From Oricola thermophila (GTDB lineage: Bacteria; Pseudomonadota; Alphaproteobacteria; Rhizobiales; Rhizobiaceae): 64,000 nucleotides of DNA. Positions 18,964-27,612 of this stretch are shown piece after piece (position 1 is the stretch's first letter; each line of letters opens with the position of its first letter). The notes under the pieces were generated by a model, which saw only the letters and a program-made list of their open reading frames with translations, was not told where the DNA came from and did no database searches. The stretch spans positions 3,224,001-3,288,000 of the forward strand of contig NZ_CP054836.1 of NCBI RefSeq assembly GCF_013358405.1, in the 5' to 3' direction. Both the position numbers and the translations under genes were made by a program.

Positions 18964-20010
18964 CTATCGCCCGGGGGCCTCCTGCGCGCGCCACCAGCGC
19001 CCGGTGGTATCGACGCCGAAACGGGCCGGCATGCGCGCATAGGCGGAAAGGCCCTCCAGCGGCGCCTGGTCGTGGGTGATGACATAGACCGGAATCTGCT
19101 CCAGCAGGTTGCGATGCGGCTCCTTGTTGTCGAAGGCGGCGCGGAAGCGGTTGTCGTCGAGGAGGCCCAGCACCTTCCTGGTGATGCCGCCGGTCAGGTA
19201 GATGCCGCCGCGCGCCATGAAGACCAGCGCCATGTCGCCCGACACGCGGGCGAGATAGTCGAAGAACAGTTGCACCGTCTCCACCGCCACCGTGTCGGAA
19301 CCCTCGAAGGCCGCGGCGGTGATCTCCTCGGGCTTCGACAGGACGTCGGGCCGCCCGTCTGCCCGGGCGATGGCGCCGTAGAGATTGACAATACCGCGGC
19401 CGCACAAGACCTGCTCGCCCGACACGCGGCCGCCGATGGTCTCCAGATGCGGGAAGATGGCGTAGTCGCGCTCGGTGCGCGGGCCGAGATCGACGTGACC
19501 GCCCTCGCCTGCGACCGGAATCCAGGAATTGGCGCCGTGGACGATGCCGGCGACACCGAGCCCGGTGCCGGGGCCGATGACGACACGGTTGGCACTGTCG
19601 ATGCGCTCGCCGCCGCCGACCTTCTGGAGATGCTCGTCATCGAGCGCAACCACCGCAAGCGCCTGCGCCTCGTAGTCGTTCATCACCAGCACGTCGGAAA
19701 AGCCCATCTCGGCGATCAGGCGCTTCGGACGAACCACCCAGTCGCAATTGGTCAGGTCGATCTCGTCGCCATCGGTCGGCCCGGCGACCGCGAGAACAGC
19801 CGACTGCGGAATGATCGAGGTCTTGTCGAGGACGACCTGCTGGATCGCCGCGTCGAGCGTCTCGTAATCGGCCGTCTTTATGGACGGAAACCGTTTCGGC
19901 TCCGCATTTGCATCGACGATAATGGCAAATCGCGCATTGGTGCCGCCGATATCGGCAATCAGGACCGGAAACGGCAAGCGCATTTCAGTTTCCGAACGGC
20001 CATTGGACAT
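18964..20010 (-). CDS. glk: glucokinase
   Basis: Phosphorylates glucose to glucose-6-phosphate with ATP, feeding the Entner-Doudoroff route typical of rhizobia. The 348-aa ROK/hexokinase-fold protein has FPVLIADIGGTNARFAII (phosphate 1 loop), NDYEAQALAVV (sugar-binding Asn-Asp), IGPGTGLGVAGI, GEGGHVDLGPRTERD and GGIYLTGGITRKVL. The start at 20010 has a strong ribosome-binding site (GGAAGGAGAG). A LacI-type palindromic site lies about 105 bp upstream. Downstream on the same strand are the ABC exporter, dapB and gpmA. Confidence 0.96.
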   Translation of the reverse strand: MSNGRSETEMRLPFPVLIADIGGTNARFAIIVDANAEPKRFPSIKTADYETLDAAIQQVVLDKTSIIPQSAVLAVAGPTDGDEIDLTNCDWVVRPKRLIAEMGFSDVLVMNDYEAQALAVVALDDEHLQKVGGGERIDSANRVVIGPGTGLGVAGIVHGANSWIPVAGEGGHVDLGPRTERDYAIFPHLETIGGRVSGEQVLCGRGIVNLYGAIARADGRPDVLSKPEEITAAAFEGSDTVAVETVQLFFDYLARVSGDMALVFMARGGIYLTGGITRKVLGLLDDNRFRAAFDNKEPHRNLLEQIPVYVITHDQAPLEGLSAYARMPARFGVDTTGRWWRAQEAPGR

Positions 20011-20112
20011 AACGCAGCTCTCCTTCCGGCATGGTGACGGGCGGAACGAACGCCCCCGCGCGGCCGCGCGCGACTGGCGTCAATCGACGCCGCCCGCTCC
20101 TTCACCCTGCCT

Positions 20113-20130
20113 GGTTAAATCGTTTGAACC
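20113..20130 (-). promoter_or_regulatory. LacI-type operator-like palindrome upstream of glk
   Basis: An 18-bp near-perfect palindrome centred on CG at 20121-20122; on the minus strand it reads GGTTCAAACGATTTAACC. It matches 15 of 18 bases of a site upstream of pckA at 59113-59130. The central CG and AT-rich half-sites are typical of LacI/GalR-family operators. It is about 105 bp before the glk start codon and outside any gene. Confidence 0.6.
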
Positions 20131-20181
20131 CGATTAATCCAAAAGTCGAAGCGTTGGAAGGGCGAAATCGCGCCCGCATTG

Positions 20182-21210
20182 CTATTCCGGCCTCCTGGCC
20201 GGTACCGGAACGATCGGGGGCAGGCGCGAGGCCGCCACGCGCGGCGGCTCGACCGGCACGGCGGTGGAACGCGCCAGCCGCGGATCGTAACCGGAATCGA
20301 AGGTGACCAGCGACTCGTCGGCGGGCGCCGGCTCGCCCAGGACCCTCGCACAGGCGGCGGGCAGGTCGGCGAGCGTGACGACCCGGGGTTTCGCCGGTTT
20401 CGCACCCGGCTTCGGCTTTTTCGGTGCCCAGGGCTCGGAGGTGAACCACCAGTCCAGCGACTTGTCGCAGCCATTGCCGGAGCCGGTCGACTGCTGAGGC
20501 TTGCAGCCCGGCGATCCCTCCGGGCAGAACAGGCGGATGTGGAAATGATAGTGGTGGCCGTAATAGGGGCGAAGCTTGTTCATCCAGGGATCGTTGGCGC
20601 GCTCCTCGCCATAGGTATCGCACATCGCCTTCTTGATGCCGGGATGGATGAAGATGCGCTGGACCTCCGGATAGGAGGCGGCGCGCTTCAGCAGCCGCGC
20701 ATGGGCGGGCGTCCACTTCCGCGGATCAACATGGAGCGAATCCTTCTTCAGCACGGAAACGGCCGACATGTTGGCGCGCTCGCTGACCGACAGGCGGCGA
20801 TCCGGCATCGGGGTCAGCCAGACATCGGCATCAAGGCCGACCTGGTGTGAGGCATGCCCCGACAGCATCGGCCCGCCACGCGGCTGCGAGATGTCGCCCA
20901 CCAGAAGGCCCGGCCAGCCGTCCTGGACGGCCTCGCGCGACAGGCGCTGCAAAAGCGCGATCATCTTCGGATGGCCCCAGCGGCGATTCCGCTCCAGCCG
21001 CATGGCCTGCCAGGTCGGTCCGTCGACCGGCATGGCGACAGCGCCCGAAATGCACCCCTTCGAGTAGAAGCCATGCGCCTGCGGCTCGGAGACCGACGGC
21101 AACGGAACGCGGCCGAACAGCTCCTTGGCCGCGGTCTGGGCATGGGCGGGCACGGCCAGCGCCGAAATCGCCGCGGCGGCGGCAAGTGTCAGTAAGCTTT
21201 TCAACTGCAT
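20182..21210 (-). CDS. mepA: penicillin-insensitive murein endopeptidase
   Basis: A periplasmic zinc endopeptidase that cleaves D-Ala-DAP cross-links in peptidoglycan. The 342-aa product has a signal peptide (MQLKSLLTLAAAAAISALAVPAHA), and the LAS-family metal-binding blocks: SGHASHQVGLDADVWL and GHHYHFHIRLFCP. Cysteines in GCISG, MCDTYG, LFCPEGSPGC and GNGC are consistent with disulfides. The C terminus is proline-rich. Start is among closely spaced ATGs at 21225, 21216 and 21210; the last has a GAGG at good spacing. No operon partner on the 3' side; glk lies 171 bp downstream. Confidence 0.93.
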   Translation of the reverse strand: MQLKSLLTLAAAAAISALAVPAHAQTAAKELFGRVPLPSVSEPQAHGFYSKGCISGAVAMPVDGPTWQAMRLERNRRWGHPKMIALLQRLSREAVQDGWPGLLVGDISQPRGGPMLSGHASHQVGLDADVWLTPMPDRRLSVSERANMSAVSVLKKDSLHVDPRKWTPAHARLLKRAASYPEVQRIFIHPGIKKAMCDTYGEERANDPWMNKLRPYYGHHYHFHIRLFCPEGSPGCKPQQSTGSGNGCDKSLDWWFTSEPWAPKKPKPGAKPAKPRVVTLADLPAACARVLGEPAPADESLVTFDSGYDPRLARSTAVPVEPPRVAASRLPPIVPVPARRPE

Positions 21211-21265
21211 CGGCATTCGCCTCATCGACTGGTCGGTGGATTCTAGCCCTGTTCGCCGCGCCAAG

Positions 21266-23089
21266 TCACGGGCGCACGCGATATAACACCAGCGGTTCGC
21301 CGACGGTCTGCCTCACCGGTTCCAGCCAGTCCGGCACGGCATCCGACCGCAGGGCGGCCTGCAGGCCACCGGGCGCGGCGCGCATGAAATCCGCCGCATC
21401 GGCTGCGCGCATGCAATCGGCCACGATCGTCACCCCCCCGGCGCGCAATATGCCGCGGGCCACGGCCGGCGGCGCCGTCATCGCCTCGATCAGCAAGAGA
21501 TTGCCGGCGGTGTTGCGATGATAGGGACCGGCAACGGCGCGGTGATTCGTGTGCAGCAGGATCATTGCGCCGATATCCGTGGCACCGAGCACCACCCCCT
21601 CCGGCTCGGTGGCGAGCGGCGCGTAGAGATCGGCGGCATAGCAATAGTCGCGCGGCGAGACCGAGGCGGCCTGTTCATGCAATGTCGGCGTGCCGGAAAA
21701 CAGGTTTGCCGCCTGCGCGCCGGCGATCCACCAGAGGAAGTTGAGCGACACTGCCCACGCGCCGGCAAGGCGCAGTGAATCGGTGGTGCCGCGTTTCTCC
21801 GGCATGGAGGCGCGCAGGCGACCGATCCAGAAGCCGAGCGGAAGGACGGCAAAGACCGCGGCGAAGACAAATCCGCGCTGCTGCCAGGCGGTGACCGCAA
21901 GCCCCATTGCCAGGAACGCCGCGAACACGACGGACTGGTGCCGCGGCAGCGGCCGGCCCGTCGCCGCCCCGACCAGCGCGACGACGAGAGCAACGCCAGC
22001 CATGCCGTAGAGGCCGGGTATGGCGAACGGATCCTCGCGCCAGAGATCGGCGAGCGAGCGCGTCTCGATCACGCCCTCCAGCCAGAATTCGCGCAGCCGC
22101 GGATCCAGCGAGGCAAGGGGGTTCGCGAGACAGTGCGGAAACAGAAGCACGACAACGGCCAAGAACGCCGCCGCCAGAAGCATGAGGGACAGCACGCGGC
22201 CGGACAGGCGTCGCGGAAGGGCGGTCGCGGCGACAAGGCCGAGACCACCGGCCAGCCCGGTCACGAGATGAAAGGAGGAGAAGCCGTCGCAGGCGTCGTC
22301 CGTCCAGCGGGCGGGCGCAACGGTGGCGAGGAAGACCGCGCCGGCGGTAAGGGCGACCGAAACACCGAAGGCGCGGGCCGCGCGCGGCGACACGGCTCCG
22401 GCGACATAGCCCAGCGAGACGACCGCGCCGGCCACCGCCACATAGGGAAGGACCTCCATGCCGATGGCCAGCATGAGAACGGCCACCAAGCCGGCCGCCG
22501 CATGGGCCGCCACCGGCCGGCTGCCAGGCAGGAGCAGGGCCAGCAGCCACAGCGCCAGCGCCGCCTGGATATTGTGATGGTCGAGCGAACCGGGCGCGAA
22601 GACGCCGACGGTCCACATGGCGACGGCGCCGACCACGGCGACGGGCAGGCGCAGGGCCTCGTTTGCGGTGCGCCCGCAGGCCGTCATAAGCGCCATGAGG
22701 GCGAGGAACTGCACCAGCGCAGGCCAGAGGACGCGGGCCAGCCATTCCCCGAACGCGGCGTCGCCGGCGATCCGCGTGCCAAGGAAGGCGATGGCGGCGA
22801 TCGGCGCATCGACAAGGCGCGACCAGTGCATCGGCGTGCCACCGTCGAGGCCGAGCCGGTATTGCGTCAGGTCGAACCAGTCCTGCCCGGCAAGCAGGTC
22901 ACGCACCTGGACAAGGCGGACGAGATCGTCGGAATTGGGAATGCCCGGTCCATCCATGGAGGGCAGGCCGATCGCCGTGACGAACAGCGTGCCGGCCATC
23001 GCAAGCAGGGCCGGATCGAGGCGGCGCAGGGGCTGGGCCGGGCGCATCCCGGTTTCACTCGGCTCTGAAAGGACGGTCATTTCGGGCAA
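21266..23089 (-). CDS. polytopic membrane protein, GT-C glycosyltransferase-like
   Basis: A 607-aa protein with roughly ten or more membrane helices and a C-terminal soluble domain of about 150 residues. The first loop after helix 1 has paired acids (IPNSDDLVRLVQVRDLL, Asp54/Asp55) and 'MHWSRLVDAPIA'; a later loop has APGSLDHHNIQ (Asp170-His-His). Acidic residues in the first outer loop plus a DHH-type motif are what GT-C enzymes such as the STT3/AglB oligosaccharyltransferases show. The C-terminal part has CYAADLYAPL. Donor and acceptor are unknown. It is divergent from a GtrB-like GT2 and GtrA, suggesting polyprenyl-phosphate sugar use. Family placement is by motif only. Confidence 0.6.
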   Translation of the reverse strand: MPEMTVLSEPSETGMRPAQPLRRLDPALLAMAGTLFVTAIGLPSMDGPGIPNSDDLVRLVQVRDLLAGQDWFDLTQYRLGLDGGTPMHWSRLVDAPIAAIAFLGTRIAGDAAFGEWLARVLWPALVQFLALMALMTACGRTANEALRLPVAVVGAVAMWTVGVFAPGSLDHHNIQAALALWLLALLLPGSRPVAAHAAAGLVAVLMLAIGMEVLPYVAVAGAVVSLGYVAGAVSPRAARAFGVSVALTAGAVFLATVAPARWTDDACDGFSSFHLVTGLAGGLGLVAATALPRRLSGRVLSLMLLAAAFLAVVVLLFPHCLANPLASLDPRLREFWLEGVIETRSLADLWREDPFAIPGLYGMAGVALVVALVGAATGRPLPRHQSVVFAAFLAMGLAVTAWQQRGFVFAAVFAVLPLGFWIGRLRASMPEKRGTTDSLRLAGAWAVSLNFLWWIAGAQAANLFSGTPTLHEQAASVSPRDYCYAADLYAPLATEPEGVVLGATDIGAMILLHTNHRAVAGPYHRNTAGNLLLIEAMTAPPAVARGILRAGGVTIVADCMRAADAADFMRAAPGGLQAALRSDAVPDWLEPVRQTVGEPLVLYRVRP

Positions 23090-23171
23090 TCCGCGGCACT
23101 ACTGGTCTCGCTAAACCTAAACTTAACCGGATCAAGAAAAGGTAAAGCACAGAAATCGCGAGGCCCGCCCC

Positions 23172-24221
23172 ATGCCGACTGACACGACCCGAAACGCGCC
23201 CGACATCGCGGTCATCCTGCCTTGCTACAACGAGGGACTGACCATCGGCGACGTCGTCAGGCGATTCCGCGAGACGCTTCCGGGCGCGCGGATATACGTG
23301 TTCGACAACAACTCCAACGACAACACGGCGATCATGGCCCGGCTGGCAGGCGCCACGGTGGTGCGCGAGCGCCGGCAGGGCAAGGGCCACGTGGTGCGGC
23401 GCATGTTCGCCGACATCGACGCCGACATCTACATCATGGCCGACGGCGACGGCACCTATGCGCCCGAGGATGCGCCGCAACTGGTGACGACGCTGCTCAG
23501 CGAGCGCGTGGACATGGCCGTGGGCATCCGCTCCGGGGTGAAGGACGATGCGGGCCGCACGGGCCATGCCTTCGGCAACCGCGTCTTCAACGGCATCTAT
23601 CGCTACCTGTTCGGCGCAGACTTTTCGGACATCCTGTCGGGATACCGCGCCTTCACGCGCCGGTTCGTGAAGAGCTTCCCCGCGATCTCGCACGGTTTCG
23701 AGATCGAGACGGAGATGTCGGTCCATGCCAGCCAGCTGAAACTGCCCGTGGCCGAGGTGGAACTCGACTATGGCCGCCGGCCCGAGGGATCGACCTCAAA
23801 GCTGTCGACCTTCCGCGACGGGCTGAAGATCCTGATGATGTTCGCGCGGCTGATGAAGGAAACCCAGCCGTTCCGCTTCTTCACCGTCATCGCGGGCATG
23901 CTGCTCGCGGCGAGCATCTTCTTCATGATTCCGCCAGTCTACGAGTACCTGACCACCGGGCTGGTCGACCGCGTACCGACCTGGGTCGGCGCGATCGGCA
24001 TACTGATCCTGTCCCTGCTGACCTTCGTGACCGGGCTGATCCTGGATTCAGTGGCCGCCGGACGGGTCGAACAGATGCGCATGGCCTATCTCGCGCAACC
24101 GCCGCTGCGCGGCGAATCGCGCGCTTCGGGCACGCCGGCGACCGGTCGACGCGGCGCGCCGAAAGGTGTATCGACCGCGACCAAGACAAAACGGAAGAAG
24201 AAGGCCGAGTCGGCCGCCTGA
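23172..24221 (+). CDS. GtrB/DPM1-like polyprenyl-phosphate glycosyltransferase (GT2)
   Basis: Expected to transfer a sugar from a nucleotide donor to undecaprenyl phosphate on the cytoplasmic face. The 349-aa protein has a GT-A domain: VILPCYNEGLTIGDVVRRF, FDNNSNDNT, RQGKGHVVRRMF, and the DXD-type MADGDGTYAPED, then DILSGYRAFTRRFVKSFP and FEIETEMSVHA. Two C-terminal membrane helices (FFTVIAGMLLAASIFFMIP and VGAIGILILSLLTFVTGLILDSVAAGR) follow, and the tail is lysine-rich. GtrA begins 21 nt after its stop codon, matching the GtrA/GtrB pairing of O-antigen glucosylation modules. Confidence 0.9.
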   Translation: MPTDTTRNAPDIAVILPCYNEGLTIGDVVRRFRETLPGARIYVFDNNSNDNTAIMARLAGATVVRERRQGKGHVVRRMFADIDADIYIMADGDGTYAPEDAPQLVTTLLSERVDMAVGIRSGVKDDAGRTGHAFGNRVFNGIYRYLFGADFSDILSGYRAFTRRFVKSFPAISHGFEIETEMSVHASQLKLPVAEVELDYGRRPEGSTSKLSTFRDGLKILMMFARLMKETQPFRFFTVIAGMLLAASIFFMIPPVYEYLTTGLVDRVPTWVGAIGILILSLLTFVTGLILDSVAAGRVEQMRMAYLAQPPLRGESRASGTPATGRRGAPKGVSTATKTKRKKKAESAA

Positions 24222-24242
24222 TGCCGGCTCCCCGGAAACGAA

Positions 24243-24650
24243 ATGCGCGACATCGTATCAAAACACCGCATCCTGCGGCTGGCCAGCTTCGCCGTCGCGG
24301 GGGGCACCGGCTTCATCGTCGACGCCTCGGTGCTGACGCTGCTCATGAAGTTCACGCCGATGGGGCCGTTCTCGGCGCGCGTCTTCGCCATCGCCGCGGC
24401 GATGTTCACCACCTGGATGATCAACCGCAACATCACCTTCGGCAAGAGCGGCCGCCACGTGGTCAAGGAGGGCGCGCGCTACGGATTCGTGGCGCTGATG
24501 GGCGCCGGGCTCAACTACGCCATCTATTCCGGTCTCCTGCTGGCGGCACCCGGACTGTTCCCGCCGCTGGCGGCACTCGTCATAGCGGTCGCCGTCGTGA
24601 CCGTGTTCTCCTATCTCGGCTACTCGCGCTTCGTCTTCAACCGCGCCTGA
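24243..24650 (+). CDS. GtrA family membrane protein
   Basis: A 135-aa protein with four membrane helices (LASFAVAGGTGFIVDASVLTLL, RVFAIAAAMFTTWMINRNITF, GFVALMGAGLNYAIYSGLLLA, LAALVIAVAVVTVFSYLGYSRFVF). The TWMINRNITFGK and FxxSRFVF motifs mark the GtrA family, thought to help flip or present polyprenyl-linked sugars. It is 21 nt downstream of the GT2 gene and almost certainly co-transcribed with it. Confidence 0.9.
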   Translation: MRDIVSKHRILRLASFAVAGGTGFIVDASVLTLLMKFTPMGPFSARVFAIAAAMFTTWMINRNITFGKSGRHVVKEGARYGFVALMGAGLNYAIYSGLLLAAPGLFPPLAALVIAVAVVTVFSYLGYSRFVFNRA

Positions 24651-24695
24651 CGGCCGCATGACGGGGGACTCCACGACGCGCCGTTCCATACCCAT

Positions 24696-25832
24696 ATGGA
24701 TGGCATGACGATTCCGTTCCTGCATGGCGATCACATCATATTGCGACAGCACAGGGCGCTGAACGCGCTGCACACCTGGCTGCTGTCGGCCGGCAGCATG
24801 GCACTGCTCGCCGTCACCGCATGGACCATCGCCGGCGCGACAGGCATCCTCTACGCGGTGGCGATCGGCATCATGACGCTCGTCGCCGCACAGCGCATAT
24901 CGCCGACGATGGTACTGCGCATGTACAAGGCCGAGCCGGTAACACCCTTCAACTTCCCGGAAGGCTACCGGCTGATCAACGAGCTGGCCGACAGGGCGGG
25001 CCTGCCGGCAACACCGAAACTGCATGTCGTGCCGTCGCGGATGCTGAACGCATTCGCGGTCGGCCGACGCGACGATTCCGCGATCGCCGTCACCGACGGG
25101 CTGCTGCGCAGCGTCACGCTGCGCGAGCTGGCCGGCGTGCTGGCGCACGAAACGACCCATATCGCCAACGAGGACATAAAGGTGATGGCGCTGGCGGACA
25201 TGGTATCGCGCATGACCTCGACGCTCTCGACCGTCGGCATGCTGGCGATCCTGTTCAACCTGTCGGGCTTCTTCGGCCACATCCCCTGGCTCGGCGTCCT
25301 TGCCATGATCTTCGCGCCGACCATCGGCGGGCTGTTGCAGCTGGCGCTTTCGCGCACGCGCGAATTCGACGCCGACTACGGCGCGGCCCTGCTGACGGGC
25401 GACCCCGACGGGCTTGCCTCGGCGCTGATAAAGCTGGAACAGGCGCACGGCCGGCGATGGGAAGGCATGGTGCTGCCCGGCGGCCGCATTCCCGACCCCT
25501 CGATCCTGCGCACCCACCCGCCGACCGAGGAACGCATCGCACGGCTGATGGAACTGAAAAGCGCGCTGGGGCCGCAGACGGCGATGAGCCATGCGACGCC
25601 GGGCGCACGGCTTCCGCGCGGCCGGTCCCCTGTGCCGCAGATCAGGCTGTCGCGGCGCGAGCGGGATCTCTTCGACCACTGGCTCTCCCTGGCCGGGGAA
25701 TTGCCGGAGCGCGAGCCGCTGACCGACGATTCGGGATGCAGCGGCCCGGCCTGCGCGGACGGGCTGAATCCGTGGGAACGGCACGGCAAGGGGCCGCGCA
25801 TCCGCATCCGGCGCGGCGGCGTCTGGTGGTGA
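24696..25832 (+). CDS. HtpX-like M48 zinc metalloprotease
   Basis: A membrane-bound protease of 378 aa. Two hydrophobic segments lie near the N terminus (WLLSAGSMALLAVTAWTIAGATGILYAVAIGIMTLV) and two more after the active site (LSTVGMLAILFNLSGFFG, IPWLGVLAMIFAPTIGGLLQLAL). The zinc site is HETTH (residues 151-155) with the third-ligand Glu expected in SRTREFDADYGAALLTG. A hydrophilic C-terminal tail of about 90 residues has a CSGPAC pair and a basic end. HtpX-type enzymes degrade misfolded membrane proteins; this family member is not shown to do so. An in-frame ATG at 24705 is an alternative start. Confidence 0.88.
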   Translation: MDGMTIPFLHGDHIILRQHRALNALHTWLLSAGSMALLAVTAWTIAGATGILYAVAIGIMTLVAAQRISPTMVLRMYKAEPVTPFNFPEGYRLINELADRAGLPATPKLHVVPSRMLNAFAVGRRDDSAIAVTDGLLRSVTLRELAGVLAHETTHIANEDIKVMALADMVSRMTSTLSTVGMLAILFNLSGFFGHIPWLGVLAMIFAPTIGGLLQLALSRTREFDADYGAALLTGDPDGLASALIKLEQAHGRRWEGMVLPGGRIPDPSILRTHPPTEERIARLMELKSALGPQTAMSHATPGARLPRGRSPVPQIRLSRRERDLFDHWLSLAGELPEREPLTDDSGCSGPACADGLNPWERHGKGPRIRIRRGGVWW

Positions 25833-25869
25833 CCGCCCGTCCGGCCACCCTTCCGCGCGACGCCGAGGG

Positions 25870-26856
25870 CTAGACGGCCTCCCAGGCGCCCGATTCGCCG
25901 GCGCGGAATACCGCGTCTATGAATTTCTGGTTGCGGATCGAATCCTCCAGCCGGAACAGCTCCGCCTTGCCGCCCGTCGCCTTGCGGGCAAAGGCCTCGA
26001 CCTCGAGGCGATACTGGCGCACGCCCGGGAAACGCCAGACCTGCGCGCCGTCATGGCCGGCATTGTGCAGGGTGACGCGGTCGTGGTCGTAGAGCCCGGC
26101 ATTGAAGGGCGCGGCGACCTCGATAAAGCCCTTGTCGCCGTGGAAGACCATGAACTGCCGCGCCGCCATCTGGGTGGAGCAGTAGAAGGCCAGCTCGAAA
26201 CCGTCGAACCTCGCGCGCACATCGGCATAGATGTCGGTGCCGAACACGGGATCGCGCTCGACGGTGGCGGAAACGGAGAGCGGCTCCTTGCCGGTGGCAA
26301 AACGGGTCGTCACGGTCGGGTAGACGCCGATGTCGGGCAGGCCGCCGCCGCCCAGTTCCGGCCTGTTGCGCATGTTGTCGGGATCGACATTGTGGTAGGT
26401 GAAAGCGCCCTGCACCTGGCGCAGGCGGCCTATGGCACCGTCGGCGATCAATTCGCGCACCTTCAGCCATTGCGGGTGATAGGTGACCATGAAGGCCTCC
26501 GAAATGATGACGCCGGTGCGCTTTTCCACTTCGAGCAGCGGCTCGATATCCGCGGCGTTCAGCGCAAGCGGCTTCTCCACCAGAACGTGCTTGCCGGCCT
26601 CGGCCGCCTTCGCCGCCCACTCGACATGCTGCGAGGTCGGCAACGGAATGTAGACGCCGTCGACCGCGTCGGAGGCCAGCATGGCCTCGTAGCTGCCGAA
26701 GGCATGCGGTGCGCCGAAACGGTCCGCAAGGGCGCGGGCACGCGCCTCGTCGCGACTGGCGATTGCCGACAGCACACCGTTCCCGGCCTCGGCAATCGCC
26801 GGAATCACGTGGTCGCGACCGATCTTCGCCGTCGACATCACTCCCCATCGAAACAT
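25870..26856 (-). CDS. Gfo/Idh/MocA family NAD(P)-dependent oxidoreductase
   Basis: A two-domain sugar/polyol dehydrogenase-type protein of 328 aa. The N-terminal Rossmann domain shows [53 protein letters not shown], with the signature EKP Lys, and [18 protein letters not shown]; the C-terminal alpha/beta sheet domain includes [18 protein letters not shown] (catalytic Asp/His-type region). The family spans dihydrodiol, glucose-fructose and inositol dehydrogenases, so substrate is open. Start 26856 has a clear AGGAGA ribosome-binding site. It is divergent from the SleB gene. Confidence 0.9.
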   Translation of the reverse strand: MFRWGVMSTAKIGRDHVIPAIAEAGNGVLSAIASRDEARARALADRFGAPHAFGSYEAMLASDAVDGVYIPLPTSQHVEWAAKAAEAGKHVLVEKPLALNAADIEPLLEVEKRTGVIISEAFMVTYHPQWLKVRELIADGAIGRLRQVQGAFTYHNVDPDNMRNRPELGGGGLPDIGVYPTVTTRFATGKEPLSVSATVERDPVFGTDIYADVRARFDGFELAFYCSTQMAARQFMVFHGDKGFIEVAAPFNAGLYDHDRVTLHNAGHDGAQVWRFPGVRQYRLEVEAFARKATGGKAELFRLEDSIRNQKFIDAVFRAGESGAWEAV

Positions 26857-26994
26857 CGTTATCTCCTCGTGGTCGATCATCTAGGTTAACTCCCGGTCAC
26901 TCCGGACACTCAAATTCCGCGCCGGAATCCCACCCAATCGAAATTTTCACCCCGCATCCTTGTCCCCGTCAGAAGTCTGTCGAGGGGCACGGCA

Positions 26995-27606
26995 ATGAAC
27001 CGCTTGCTGACACGTATCGCCGTCATGATGGCGGCATATTTCTTCATGGCGGCGTCCGGCGCGGCGCTGCCCGCAATTCACGCGGCGATGCAGGTCTTCC
27101 ACATCCCCGCCGCACACGACCTTCCGCGCACGATGTTAGCGCATCCGCCGATCGCGTACGAGATGGAAGCCACCTGCCTGACGGCCGCCCTCTATCACGA
27201 GGCGCGCGGCGAACCCCGGGAGGGCCAGCTCGCCGTTGCACGGGTCATTCTCAACCGGATGCGCTCGAAAGCCTATCCGGATACGGTCTGCGGCGTCGTC
27301 TACCAGGGCGCGGAAAAACCGTTCCGCTGCCAGTTCTCCTTCGCCTGCGACAGGATTCCCGACTTTCCGCGCGAGGTCGCCTGCTTCCGTGAACTGCACG
27401 CCCTGGCGCGCGAAATACTGGAAAATGGCATGCCGGGACGGCTGCTGCCGGGCGATCCGCGCGAATGGCGCGAGGCCGAATTCCACGAGATCACGCATTA
27501 TCATGCGACATATGTCAGCCCCTACTGGGCCGACAGGATCGGACGGGTCGGCCAGATCGGCCGCCATGTCTTCTATCGCAGCGAGCGGGTGGCGCGAAGC
27601 CTGTAG
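26995..27606 (+). CDS. SleB-type cell wall hydrolase
   Basis: A secreted or periplasmic peptidoglycan hydrolase of 203 aa. A hydrophobic N-terminal signal segment (IAVMMAAYFFMAASGAALPA) precedes the hydrolase_2 domain: CLTAALYHEARGEPREGQLAVARVILNRMRSKAYPDTVCGVVYQG, with the catalytic Glu in YHEARGE, then CQFSFACD and HEITHYHATYVSPYWA. Outside spores these proteins are lytic-transglycosylase-like remodelers; the specific bond is inferred. It stands alone between the divergent oxidoreductase and the convergent pheT, and is 6 nt from the pheT stop codon. Confidence 0.9.
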   Translation: MNRLLTRIAVMMAAYFFMAASGAALPAIHAAMQVFHIPAAHDLPRTMLAHPPIAYEMEATCLTAALYHEARGEPREGQLAVARVILNRMRSKAYPDTVCGVVYQGAEKPFRCQFSFACDRIPDFPREVACFRELHALAREILENGMPGRLLPGDPREWREAEFHEITHYHATYVSPYWADRIGRVGQIGRHVFYRSERVARSL

Positions 27607-27612
27607 GGGCCG

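Noticed and set aside
16288-20037. A very long open frame on the plus strand opposite dapB, the ABC exporter and glk (over 1,200 codons).
   Set aside because: It runs antisense to three well-supported genes, has no recognisable domain and no ribosome-binding site. Long antisense frames are expected at this GC content.
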